DNA of 64,000 nt from Plantago ovata (taxonomy: Eukaryota > Streptophyta > Magnoliopsida > Lamiales > Plantaginaceae). Position numbers and translations under genes: made by a program. The stretch spans positions 107,259,982-107,323,981 of the forward strand of contig CM051457.1 in assembly GCA_028274465.1 (NCBI GenBank), read 5' to 3'. Positions 1-10,266 of the stretch are shown here, piece after piece. How positions within the stretch are numbered: position 1 is the stretch's first letter; each line of letters begins with the position of its first letter. Below the pieces are notes generated by a model, which was not told the origin of the DNA, did not search any database, and was given only the letters and a program-made list of their open reading frames with translations.

Positions 1-2540
1 CATATATAATCGAGTCGGCCGATTACGGGGTTGATTGTATCCTTGTATAAAACATAGAGTACTATATAATATGAGTTGTTTATTGGTTCTAATTGTCGGC
101 AAAGGATGAGATGAGTGTGATTAATTTGATAATCTGGTCAGATAATTTTGTACTTTGTGATTGGCTTTAGAGGGTCGTTATCTTAATCGTTCCATTTATT
201 CATATTTTTTAAATAAATAACAACAATACATCGCTATTGCTAGAAATTTTAAGTAATAAATAAATGTGATTTCATGATCATCGCATTGAACCTTTATGTC
301 TTTACAACAACTTGAGAGGCTATGTCATGAAGAAAGTGTTTGGTTAATTGATGATGAAAGTCAACAAGGGTGATCAATTCTTTTGAAAACTAAGTGTATC
401 ATAAATTAATTATTTTCTCCATATTGCTTCCTATAAAAAAAAAATCAATACCACACATAGTTAATTATGTAATTTGTACAATTATTATGTGGTCGGGAAT
501 AGGGTTGGTGAAGGAAGGATACAGGGTTCGAGTTCTAACAAAGACATAAGACGGTTTAGGTGTGGAAATATAATCTGGTATAATTTGTTGTACTACTATA
601 ATATTAGTATAGGAGTAATTGTAATATTTGTCGTTTAAAAAAAATTATATTGTAAAACAGAAGAATTCATTGACGTACGTATGGAAATTTATCAAACAGA
701 ACTTGACTGAATGATCTTTTAAACGAAGAAAACAGAGGCTAAGCCTACAGGAATAATTATTTTATTTTAAAAACCATGCTTGACTGATGGTGGCTTCACC
801 CTGCAACTAACTTATATTCCATCTTGGCAAACCTATAATACCAACTTTGTTTTCCACTACCGTATTAGCAGTTGATTTCATTTTATTTGATTAAAGTAAA
901 TAATTTCACTATTATAGATTAGTTCCGTGAAGACCAATAAAGTTTCTCATTGTTAAAATATCTGGTGCACTTAAAATCTGCTCCAACTTGTATTTGGGAA
1001 AAATAATACAGTACTAGATCGATCAGTTTTAAGATTTAGTATACATACACTGATACACACGTGAACTATTGCTAAAACATGATAGTTTCGTTTTGGTTGT
1101 TGGATCGGACTTTTAGGGGGACCTGAGACAATATATAGGTGATGCATCAAAACATTAATATATCTTAACGGAGGGGCCATGCATATATATCATCTCAATC
1201 TTAATTAAGTTCCCCAACCAATCTTATTGGAAAGAACCCACAGTATAAGACAACACCTAGCTACTTTTTTTTGTTTTTCAAACAACACCAAACCCGGTTT
1301 CTTTGATTATAAGTCTCCCTAAGGCCTAAACTCCATTCTCATCGTGCATGTAGCTCTTCCGAAGATTGAAATGATTCTCAAATAAAGGAAAGGTATTTTA
1401 CATTGCCAGTAGACTTAAAAGGGCGGAAGCAGCGATAGAGCTTCATTTTTTTTATTTTATTTTTCTAACGGCAAATGTAACTACCCTACTCTTACTTCTA
1501 CACTATTTATTTACCACTTAATAACTCCAGATACGTCTATGCCAACCATATTGTTGATGGGTAAAATATGAGTTCTCTTTAATTCGTACTAATCCGTTGA
1601 AGTCACTTGTCTTCAAGTCCCTTCCATGTGGCTTAGGTCATGAAAAAAACTTCACTTTACGGTTAGAGGTTGAATGCCCCTCTAGTAAATAAGATAGAAT
1701 GTAAGGTCAAAGATTGCTTACCTTGAGCATGAATAGTGATGTCTATTTATAGTGTTTACCAAAGTAAAGTAAGACTCATGAGATCGTGCCAAGTGTAAGG
1801 CTACGATTGCATCTCAAGGTATTAAAGCCCATTAGTGGCCTAATGGGCCTAGGCCACATCTCCAGATTAGGGTTTAGTTGAGGCTAAGATGGTAACTTCA
1901 CTTTCAAGAACGTTCTAGGGATCTATTGCTCATTCTGCCTTTTATAAGTTCCAACTGCAACGTCCGACATTAACACCCGAGTGAGTTCTCTAGCCTTTAA
2001 GCCTTTTCTGATGTTTCCCTTTTGTAATGGTCCGAGTAAGACGTCACTCGGACCCTTACTGTATCTAGTTGTGACTTACAACCTTAGTAAGGTTCCTCAG
2101 GTACCAAGCCATGCCTGACATGAATATGTCTCGGACCATGTATCTTAGTATATATTGCCCAGTTTTTTCTTTGGTCCTTTAGTAACATACAACTCGGAAC
2201 AAGGGTAGTCGGACCCTTGTGGGTTGTAGGTCGGACTGCGTACTTCTGACTATGACTTACAAAGGCAGGACACAGGTCTGACTAGGGTATGAGTGTCAGA
2301 CTCTCTTGACCAACAAGTCGGACCTTGTAATGTTAGATCGTCTCTTAATTCGTACAACGAATTGGACATATTCCAACATTAACACATATAACTCAAATTA
2401 TGCCTATACCACTTTATGACTCCGTAGGGATTCAAATTCCCACATCGCAAGTCCTATTGCAAAACCCTTACCACCAAACTACCTTATGACTCCCTCTTTT
2501 TTAAAAAAAATAATTTAACAAGTAGCGTTACACAGCTGAT
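1..2540. other. AT-rich intergenic DNA
   Basis: No coding exon, RNA gene or complete transposon was recognised here. The part around 1600-2400 is slightly richer in GC and repeats short phrases built on 'tcggacc', which looks like decayed transposon DNA but matches no family I can name. Around 2560-2640 there is a string resembling the tRNA-derived 'gaattgaacc' phrases often seen at the edges of plant repeats. Confidence 0.5.
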
Positions 2541-2745
2541 AATAAATTATAAATAATCTCGCACTTGACGAGAATTGAACCTATGACCTCTAGTGTTATG
2601 ACTCTCTCGGAGAGCTTCACTTTGCACGGATTCAAACCGGATTTTACCAGGAAAGAAATACAAGAGATTCACAATATATTTTTTTAAATACGTAAAATGA
2701 AGTCTATAGAAATTGAATAAAACTAAAATTTTTAACACCTATCCA

Positions 2746-3700
2746 TTTTTTTTTTTTTGAAATGCCCAAATAATATTAATAACAAGTTAGCATAAGAAAT
2801 GCTCAACTAGAGTACAATGAAAGAAGAAAAACAAAGCACGAAACTCCATAACCGCTAGCTACTACACCTTGCCAAAGCAAAACCGTCCGGCCGAAGCTAG
2901 AAAAAACAAGGAGCAACACAAACGAGGAAGAGTGCTCAATCCCACAACCAAACTCTACTAGACGACTAAGCAAAGCGCCTTGAGAGATGGTAGCAACCAT
3001 TGGAGAAAAGAACCACCCAAGAATGCCGAGAGCAACAATGTAGAAGATAAACTTCACGCACCATGGATACACAAGCAACGAGAGAGAAGATCAAATCATA
3101 GAGCAAGTAGTTTAAAATAATTTCCCTATATTCCATCCAAACGATGGTTTTCTTATCGCGATGGAAAGTATAGTCTATTCCTCGCTCTATGTTCGAACCT
3201 CCTCCACCCAAAGTCGAAGATCGAGGGTACGACAAGTAGTTTAAAATAATTTACCTATAATCGACGGTTTCCTTATCGCGGTGGAACTATAGTCTATTCC
3301 TTGCCATACCCACGAAGATCACCCATCCAAACAATGACCACTAGTCGCAAACCAAAGTAAGGACGAGGGACGGAACACCTCCAAACAGTTGGGCTACTCA
3401 AAAGTCTCCTGTTCTTACTTATACTCAACTCCTACAGGACCTACACCCTATGCCGGAGAGAGAACAAAGTTCCCTAACCACCAAGTGGCAAGCAATTCAA
3501 AGTGTGACCATAAGAAAAAACCGAGGAGAAAAGAGTACAAATCAACACGAGCTAAACAAACAAGGAGCACACAAGTTAGTAAAACACGGTAACCGGTCGC
3601 TCCAACTTTGAGAAGGGAGAGGATGTCCCCAATCCAAGTCGGGTTTTTTACTTTGAAAAAAGATAAGGAATCCCTTAGCCAAGTTGACTTAAGGCCTTAG
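2746..3700 (-). mobile_element. L1-like (LINE) 3' end fragment, minus strand
   Basis: A run of 13 T at 2746-2758 is followed by 'gaaatgccc' and then about 1 kb without open frames. Read on the minus strand this is a sequence ending in a short conserved tail plus poly(A), as expected of a 5'-truncated plant L1 insertion. Similar tails occur at 3859, 4181 and 6612. No reverse transcriptase can be read. The right boundary is a guess. Confidence 0.4.
3103..3305. repeat. Imperfect tandem duplication, about 130-bp unit
   Basis: The phrase starting 'agtagtttaaaataattt' near 3108 recurs near 3235. Both copies are followed by 'cttatcgcg', a short 'tggaa' stretch and 'tatagtctattcct'. It lies inside the putative L1 3' fragment and has no coding role that I can see. 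Confidence 0.7.
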
Positions 3701-3858
3701 AGGTTAAGAGAAGACATAACGAACAAGGACTTTCCGAGTCGGATTTTTTCCTCGAAAAGAAAAACCTTATCGAGTTGACTCTAAACTTATCCATTATATA
3801 AACTGAATTCAACCTTTAAAAATGAACATGGTGAAAAAACTTCATTCATAATCCGGCC

Positions 3859-4020
3859 TTTTTTTTTTTTTTTTTTTTTTTTTCTTTTGAAACGGCAAAT
3901 AATAATCCCCTCTTTAATAACATGAGGTGTGATGTGAAATTAAGCATGAACATAAAGGTTGCGAAATGATGGGCAATAGTGGACCAATATGGTGCACTCA
4001 TTGAACCATTCTTTGGCTAA
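3859..4020 (-). mobile_element. L1-like 3' tail, minus strand
   Basis: A run of 25 T (3859-3883) is followed by 'cttttgaaacggcaaata'. On the minus strand this reads as a LINE tail ending in 'gccgtttcaaaag' plus poly(A). Only a short, non-coding 3' end can be identified and the right limit is approximate. Confidence 0.4.
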
Positions 4021-4180
4021 TATGGAATGATGCCACCAATAGCTTTTTTATCTTCACACATGGTAGGCAATAAAATGTTGACATTACATTCTATCGCCGC
4101 CAATTACAACAAATCTTGTCTATCAAGCAATTCTAAATCTATCTTGATAAAAGTCTGTTTGGTTTCATACTTTATAACCC

Positions 4181-4330
4181 TTTTTTTTTTTACCGTAAAA
4201 ATTTTATTAATGAAAAATCACATGAGATGCTCGAATTAGTTACAATACGATTTAAAACCGGAACAAACCTCTAAATCAATATACATATAACCAATTACAC
4301 AAAAACCTTCACCCAATCAATACTTCATAA
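4181..4330 (-). mobile_element. L1-like 3' tail, minus strand
   Basis: Eleven T (4181-4191) are followed by 'accgtaaaaattttattaat', again a poly(A)-ended LINE-type tail on the minus strand. It is a short non-coding fragment and may belong to a different insertion from the neighbouring tails. Confidence 0.35.
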
Positions 4331-4589
4331 CGGTATAACCCTTTGATTTTAAGTGTTATTTTCATGTTTCCTTGTATCAATTTCAAATTCGAGTTTGTGT
4401 AGTCAATGGATGGTATTTGGGAGAAAGGGATTATGGATTATTCTAAGTTATATTTAAGGAAGAATGATCATATATATTGATGAATTAATCATCTAGAAAA
4501 TCTGGGTTTACAATCCAAATGGTATCAGTTCCCCACAATTACAAATAGTTAGCACTTTGTGGCTCATGCAGATTCTATCTGTGATCGAT

Positions 4590-5312
4590 GTGATTGTGAG
4601 GGACAATTCTAAATTGATGGTACCTTCGCCGTCATACTACGGCTACATTTAGAAAAACAAGCAAATCGCAGAGAGAAGATCAAGCTACTATAAATAGGGA
4701 AGCCAAATAATGGGGGTTCTACGTACAAAAGTTCAATATGCCAATCAAGAAAGGGGTCGCGTTAGAAATATTTGTATCTTCAATAATTAAATTGCTACAA
4801 ACGTCTAATATGCTAATATCACAGAGATAAAAGATCAAGCTGCTATAAGCAGGGAAGCCATACAATGGGGGTTCTACAAAACTCCAATATGCTAGTCGAA
4901 CAAGGAGTCGCGTTGGAAATATTTGCACCTTCAATAATTGATATGCTACAAATGTCCAATATGCTAATCGAGGGAGTTACATTGGAAATATTTGCACCTT
5001 TAATAATTAAAGGTACTAGCTTCGAACCTCGCACCTTTGGCACACAATTTCAACTCTGTGATTGTGAGGGACAATTCTAAATTGATGGGTACCCTTCGCC
5101 GTCATACGACGACTACATTTAGAAAAACAAGCAAATCGCAGAGATAGAAGATCAAGCTACTATAAGTAGGGAAGCCAAACAATGGGGTGCTACAAAAGTT
5201 CAATATGCTAATCGAGGAAGGGGTCGCGTTGGAAATATTTGTATCTTCAATAATTGAACTGCTACAAAAGTCTAATATGCTAAAATCACAGAGATAAAAG
5301 ATCAAGCTACTA
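4590..5312. repeat. Tandem segmental repeat, about 250-bp unit
   Basis: A unit starting 'tgtgattgtgagggacaatt' occurs at about 4590-4838 and again at 5057-5310. Each copy contains the phrases 'agggaagcca', 'caatggggg' (or a variant), 'aatatgctaatcga' and 'gtcgcgttggaaat'. The 218 bp between the copies is itself a diverged partial unit. A further partial copy lies at about 7462-7610. There is no convincing coding content. The right copy ends against the CTAG of the Helitron-like element at 5313, so this may be the target of that insertion or part of a larger repeat. Confidence 0.75.
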
Positions 5313-6400
5313 CTAGGAATCGCGTCACACGCTACGCGTGTGAAGCGTAATCTTGTAAAACATTATTGTTTTACTAAATAATATATTGAAATGAATGGAG
5401 TAAATATATATTCTTCACATAATGACTTCAAACTTAACATAAATGGTGTACTATAAATGTATATAGTTTTTGTAGTTATGCAATTAATGGTTTTGAATTG
5501 AACTATATTAGACATACGAAAAGTATTTTTCCGATGAGTTAAGAACCATTAGATACATCTCTAGACTTTAAAAACATTCAACTTCAAAATCTGCAATGCA
5601 TCTTTCGCATGTTAATTGGTGTTATTCATCAGTTGAATATATTGTCATGTGTGTCATTATCTCTTGCCATTTTTATTTCGTCGTTGTCTTTTGTTATGTT
5701 TATGCCGCAATATGGACGATATTCAAATTTCAAGTGGCTTAGCTAGTATCCTCAGGTTCTCTATCATCAGAGTTAAATTGAAGTTTTGGTAAATAAAATA
5801 CTTCCTTCGTCCAATAACAAGTGTAACATTTGATTTTATTGACTTTTTCGAGGATTAGTTTGACCTCAAAATTAATTGTAAATCATTCAAGTAAGTAAAA
5901 TAATTAAAAAATTATATTATGAAAACATAAACATTCTAGTTTCATAATATGAGGTTTTTGATTATTTTTATCGTATGATTTAAGAATAATTTAAGGTCAA
6001 AATGACCATCGAAAAAGTCAACAAAATCAAGTGTTACATTTATTATTGGACGGTAGAAGTATGTCTTTTTTTATAAGAATATATTATGGTTATTTTTAAA
6101 TTAAGTATAAGACACCATACAACTTTATGTTAAAAAAATAAAAATTTAAGAAGAGAATAAATAAAACATAAAAAAATTACGTCAATAAGATTCGAACCTA
6201 ACACCTTCAACTAAAATAATGATACAAATAATAGAGAAAAATCACGCCACGGGATTCGAACCCTACACCTTATAATTAAATAATGACACATGTACGCACC
6301 AAATTGAAATTGGATAAGCAAGATCAATGGATTAAAATTGATTGGTAGGTCAATCAATTGGGTAAATCAACCGACTTATTATATTACTTTAATTTAATTA
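5313..6400 (-). mobile_element. Helitron-like non-autonomous element (3' end at 5313)
   Basis: On the minus strand the sequence ends in a perfect 8-bp stem with a 3-nt loop (arms at 5325-5332 and 5336-5343), then 8 nt, then CTAG (5313-5316) followed by T. This is the classic Helitron 3' signature: a hairpin just inside a CTRR end, inserted before T. A second copy starts at 47490 and shares the next roughly 290 bp, which supports a mobile family. No Rep/helicase gene is present. The 5' end near 6400 is estimated from where related copies diverge. A MITE sits inside at 5801-6059. Confidence 0.6.
5801..6059. mobile_element. Stowaway-type MITE with long inverted repeats
   Basis: This 259-bp element starts CTTCCTTCGTCCAATAA. 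Its right end is the imperfect reverse complement (ends TTATTGGACGGTAGAAG). The arms pair over about 75 bp, and TA flanks each side (5799-5800 and 6060-6061). TA target duplications with long terminal repeats and no coding capacity fit a Tc1/mariner-derived MITE. It is nested in the Helitron-like repeat. Confidence 0.8.
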
Positions 6401-6611
6401 CTTTAATACAGTACATCTAATTTTCGATTTTAAACTATATATATGCACCCTTCCGGAAATACAACAGCTACTTAATTTCTAAGTTACCATGCGATATATA
6501 CAGTCTAATGTTACATATTGTAGACTAATTAATCCTAATCTGTGTATAATTACGAAAATTAAATCGTATATTTCCTCATTCAGAATAAATTATCTTTGCA
6601 TACATATATAT

Positions 6612-6760
6612 ATTTTTTTGAAACGGCTAAAAATTTTATTCAATAATCTGAGCATAAGAAATACTCGTGAAAAAACGACAACCTACACCGAATACAACAT
6701 CCAAACCGGAAAAAAAGAGAACAAATACACATCCTCAAGGGAGCAAGGAGGGTAAATTGA
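6612..6760 (-). mobile_element. L1-like 3' tail, minus strand
   Basis: A short T run at about 6612-6618 is followed by 'gaaacggctaaaaatttta'. It has the same tail design as the fragment at 3859 and is read on the minus strand. It is non-coding and very short. Confidence 0.4.
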
Positions 6761-7135
6761 TTTACAAACCGACATATAAATATTTTGTAATTGTTTTTTC
6801 TCCATAGTAGAATGAAAAAGTGAGCGTATATTTATAATGTAAAAGGCAATTGATAAATTCAAAACAACTGCATATACTCCATAAAAGATCAATTTATTTG
6901 GAACAATCTAATAATAATGATTACAGATAAATTTGTTTGGTTAGGAGGAAGTAACAATTACACGCATGTCATCAATATTTTATCATGTTTAGAAACTTTG
7001 GTTTGAACTTTGGAGGTGATATTTGGTATATATTGAATGTTGGAAGACGTTGTGTGAAGGGGAAAAAGACGGTAGAGGATAGAGAAGATCAATGATGAAA
7101 ATATATTAAAAAAGAAAAAGGTAAATTAAAATAAA
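6761..7135. other. AT-rich spacer
   Basis: Nothing recognisable was found here beyond simple AT-rich sequence. Confidence 0.5.
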
Positions 7136-7640
7136 AAATAAAATAAATAATGACACATGTACGCATCAGATTGAAACTGAATAAGTAAGATCAACGGTTT
7201 AAAATTGATTGAATCAACATGCAGTGCAGAATCAAGAAACAATTGTTTAATTAAATAGATGGAGAAAAAATGGGAAAGAAGATAGAGAAGAGATAATGAT
7301 GAAAAGATATTAAACAAATAATTATAATAAGAAAACAATTTAAAATAAAGAATGACACATGTACGCATCAGATTGAAACTGAATAAGTAAGATCAACGGT
7401 TTAAAATTGATTGGTAGGTCAATCAATTGATTGAATCAACAGGCTTAGTATAATACTTTAATAAGTAGGGAAGCCATACAATGGGGGTGCTACAAAAACT
7501 CCAATATGCTAGCCGAACAAGGAGTCGCGTTGGAAATATTTGCACCTTTAGTAAGTAAAGGTACTAGCTTCCAACCTCGCATCTTTGGCACACAATTTCA
7601 ACTCCTTACCACCTTACGATGACTTCCATTTAACAACTTG
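7136..7640. repeat. Fragments related to the 4.6-6.4 kb repeat block
   Basis: Two copies of a phrase around 'gacacatgtacgcatcagat' (near 7151 and 7353) match the right part of the Helitron-like element at about 6285-6370. The stretch 7462-7620 matches the 'agggaagcca' unit at about 4850-5050, including the downstream 'cacacaatttcaactc'. The order is rearranged relative to the 5-kb block, so this is a shuffled partial copy. Confidence 0.65.
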
Positions 7641-8338
7641 TGTTTGATATACTGTATTAGTTAATAACGGACATAACGATTTACAAGTTGTCCATATTTA
7701 TATTCTATCATTGCTTGGTGTTTGGTTTTGGTGTGTTGATATCACTGTGCATTTTTTATGCCTCCTTCACTTTGTAATTATTCATTTTTTTTCACTTTGT
7801 AATTATTCATATTTTGGTGATTAATATATTTTGACGTTTACCAAAATTTCTTTTATTAGTTACGTGTAATTTTTATTTATAAACACAATGACAGATGAAA
7901 TCCTTGAACACGAAGATAATGTTTAAAAGCAGTACTACTAATATATATACAATAAGATTTTATTAAATCATGGTTTGCTAATAAACAACATCTTCTTTGA
8001 AAAATATTTAGAAGCGGGGGGAATGAATAATGCTCCTCGGCCGACAGCTGAGGTCTTCGCTAAGAATATTCTTACTCGTTTACACAAGCCAACTGCAATA
8101 AGAAACATAAAAAATAATTAATTATTTGAACTTAATCAATCAGATATTAAAAAAAAACTCCATTAACCTAACACTGCAACAAAACCCAGATAACTAAAAA
8201 TGTTATTTAGTTAAAAAAAAACTAAACTATAAAAAAAAAAAATTAAATAAAAAAAAACAAAACAAAAAAGAACTCGTGGTCCCTAAAGTGTAGGTGTAAC
8301 CGAATCATTATACAATTCATTATTTTTAAATTTATCGC
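7641..8338. other. AT-rich spacer up to assembly gap
   Basis: No gene or complete mobile element was recognised. The last 200 bp before the gap is A-rich low-complexity sequence. Confidence 0.5.
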
Positions 8339-8438
8339 NNNNNNNNNNNNNNNNNNNNNNNNNNNNNNNNNNNNNNNNNNNNNNNNNNNNNNNNNNNNNN
8401 NNNNNNNNNNNNNNNNNNNNNNNNNNNNNNNNNNNNNN
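8339..8438. other. Assembly gap (100 N)
   Basis: Exactly 100 N. A round number like this normally marks a gap of unknown length, so spacing across it should not be trusted. Confidence 0.98.
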
Positions 8439-9802
8439 TTTATAATCACTAATTCAACTAATACATAAAACAGAGAAAATATGATAAGTGGTTGGGGTTT
8501 AATAATCCAAATCCAAAACAAATTCGATAATCATTGAACATGAAGATTAGTAGTATGATTTATGACCCAAATCACAAGCAAGACAGATTCTTGATGCAAG
8601 TACTCCAGATGAATTAATTATCGGATATAAAAAAAATGGGATTTTGTTTGTTTTATCTAATGAAATTGAATTGTACTATTAATCAGCTTAGTCGTGTTTA
8701 TCGTAATAAATACTCCATTGAATTGTATTAATCATGATTACTACTTTAGTATGCCATTGGATATGAGAAGATAGCCAAATCCAAGAAATGTCGAGATGGG
8801 TAAGGACTAAGGACTAAGGGGAAAGAAAAGTGATAGCTGGTGGCAATTAACTTGATTTATTGGGGACCCAAATGTGTTGATAATCATTTCATTTTGCATA
8901 ATTTCTTAGCTAACGATGACTATTACTCTTTGCTTTATCTATCTGATTAATAATTGCAAATTTGGAATGCAACCTTTGTTAGGCCAAATTTGATTTAGTA
9001 GAATGTCACACTTGCGCACCTGTAAGACTGTAGTGTACTTATATACTAGCACTAGTAGTATGGATCTAACTAACTCAATTAAATCAGCACCTAAAAAAAG
9101 AACACTTTAATTCCATCTTTTGCAAGCTCGACTTACCTTTGAGTTTGAGAATATTGCATAATTAGGTGCGATGTACTTGATTCACATTGGTATCGCATGT
9201 GGGTTCCCGGACTATAAAAAAAAAAAATTCGGAAGAGATCGGTGGGATTTTAGTCTACAGTCTTAACAAACAGAAGCATATGACCTGTATAGGAGGCGAT
9301 CCGAGCATAACTTATGAAGTCATAGTAGTTTATCTACCTTGTAAGTTGTAACACACTAATGTGACAGACTGTTCAAAAGGACTAATACACGTTTATTTAC
9401 TTTTGATCTTTGACACAGAATGAGAATATCATCCATCCTGTCTTTGCCTAAAATGTGGAAATGCTATATCATGGATGTCTATTCCTCTCCTAATTAATGG
9501 CCCAGTCGTTTTGATCGTGATTATCGGGTCATTTTATCTTCCTGCCACTTTTCTACTGATGTTAGACAACGTTGAAGAATCTCTATAGGTAAAACTTACT
9601 TTTGCAGTCGCAGATTACAATTGCAGTTAGATGTACAAGAAGGTTACAAAATGAGAAAGCTGTTGGCTATAAGACATGACACTGAAAGAAATGAGATTTA
9701 ATTAACACCTGGTTGCAGGAATGAATGCTGAAGTTAATCTTTAATTGTGCGCTTCAGGCACTGTTCAATAGATACATCTCTCGGCATCAAAATAATCTTG
9801 AT
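8439..9802. other. Intergenic region downstream of the PRD3-like gene
   Basis: No coding exon was recognised on either strand. The right end abuts the inferred 3' untranslated region of the minus-strand gene that follows. Confidence 0.5.
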
Positions 9803-10266
9803 CTTGTAACTTTATTTGTGTCTCTTATCTTCTTCCTGAAACAACACGGCAACATGAAACATTGATGTTAGCATTGGGTTGGTACTTGGGGTAGTTTCTT
9901 CAAATCAAAGATAGCATGCGAGAATTAACCTATTGAACATTGCAAACATGAGTATATACATACTTATAGCCAAGTCATAGTAATCAACTACTACTAATCA
10001 TGTTAAATGCTGATTGTCCCCTATATCCGATGTGAATTGCCAACTTGAATTTTAAAAGGAGCCTATATAAACTCTATATATACTTGCAAAAAATTCACCT
10101 AGCTGCACTGGCATCAGCTCTTGAATTGCAGAGTGTTGCATTATAAATTTCTAATCTACTCAGTAATGAACTCGAATTTGGAGTATGCATCCAAGATAAA
10201 GTTGCCGGTCATATTGAAGTAAATAGAAGCACAAACAAAAAACATGAATGTTTATAACAAATACCT
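9803..10266 (-). other. Inferred 3' UTR of the PRD3-like gene, probably with an intron
   Basis: Just after the stop codon the minus strand has CTGAAG followed by GTATTTG, a plausible donor at 10264. A pyrimidine-rich acceptor ends TTGTTTCAG at 9836. The next exon contains AATAAA (minus strand, 9816-9811), a plausible poly(A) signal. An intron of about 430 bp in the 3' UTR is inference; RNA reads would decide it. Confidence 0.45.

Noticed and set aside
2560-2650. tRNA-like phrase 'gagaattgaacc'
   Set aside because: No acceptor stem or cloverleaf could be formed; such phrases are common at decayed repeat edges.
8243-8521. Open frame across the first gap
   Set aside because: Mostly N and low-complexity A/T; no evidence of coding.
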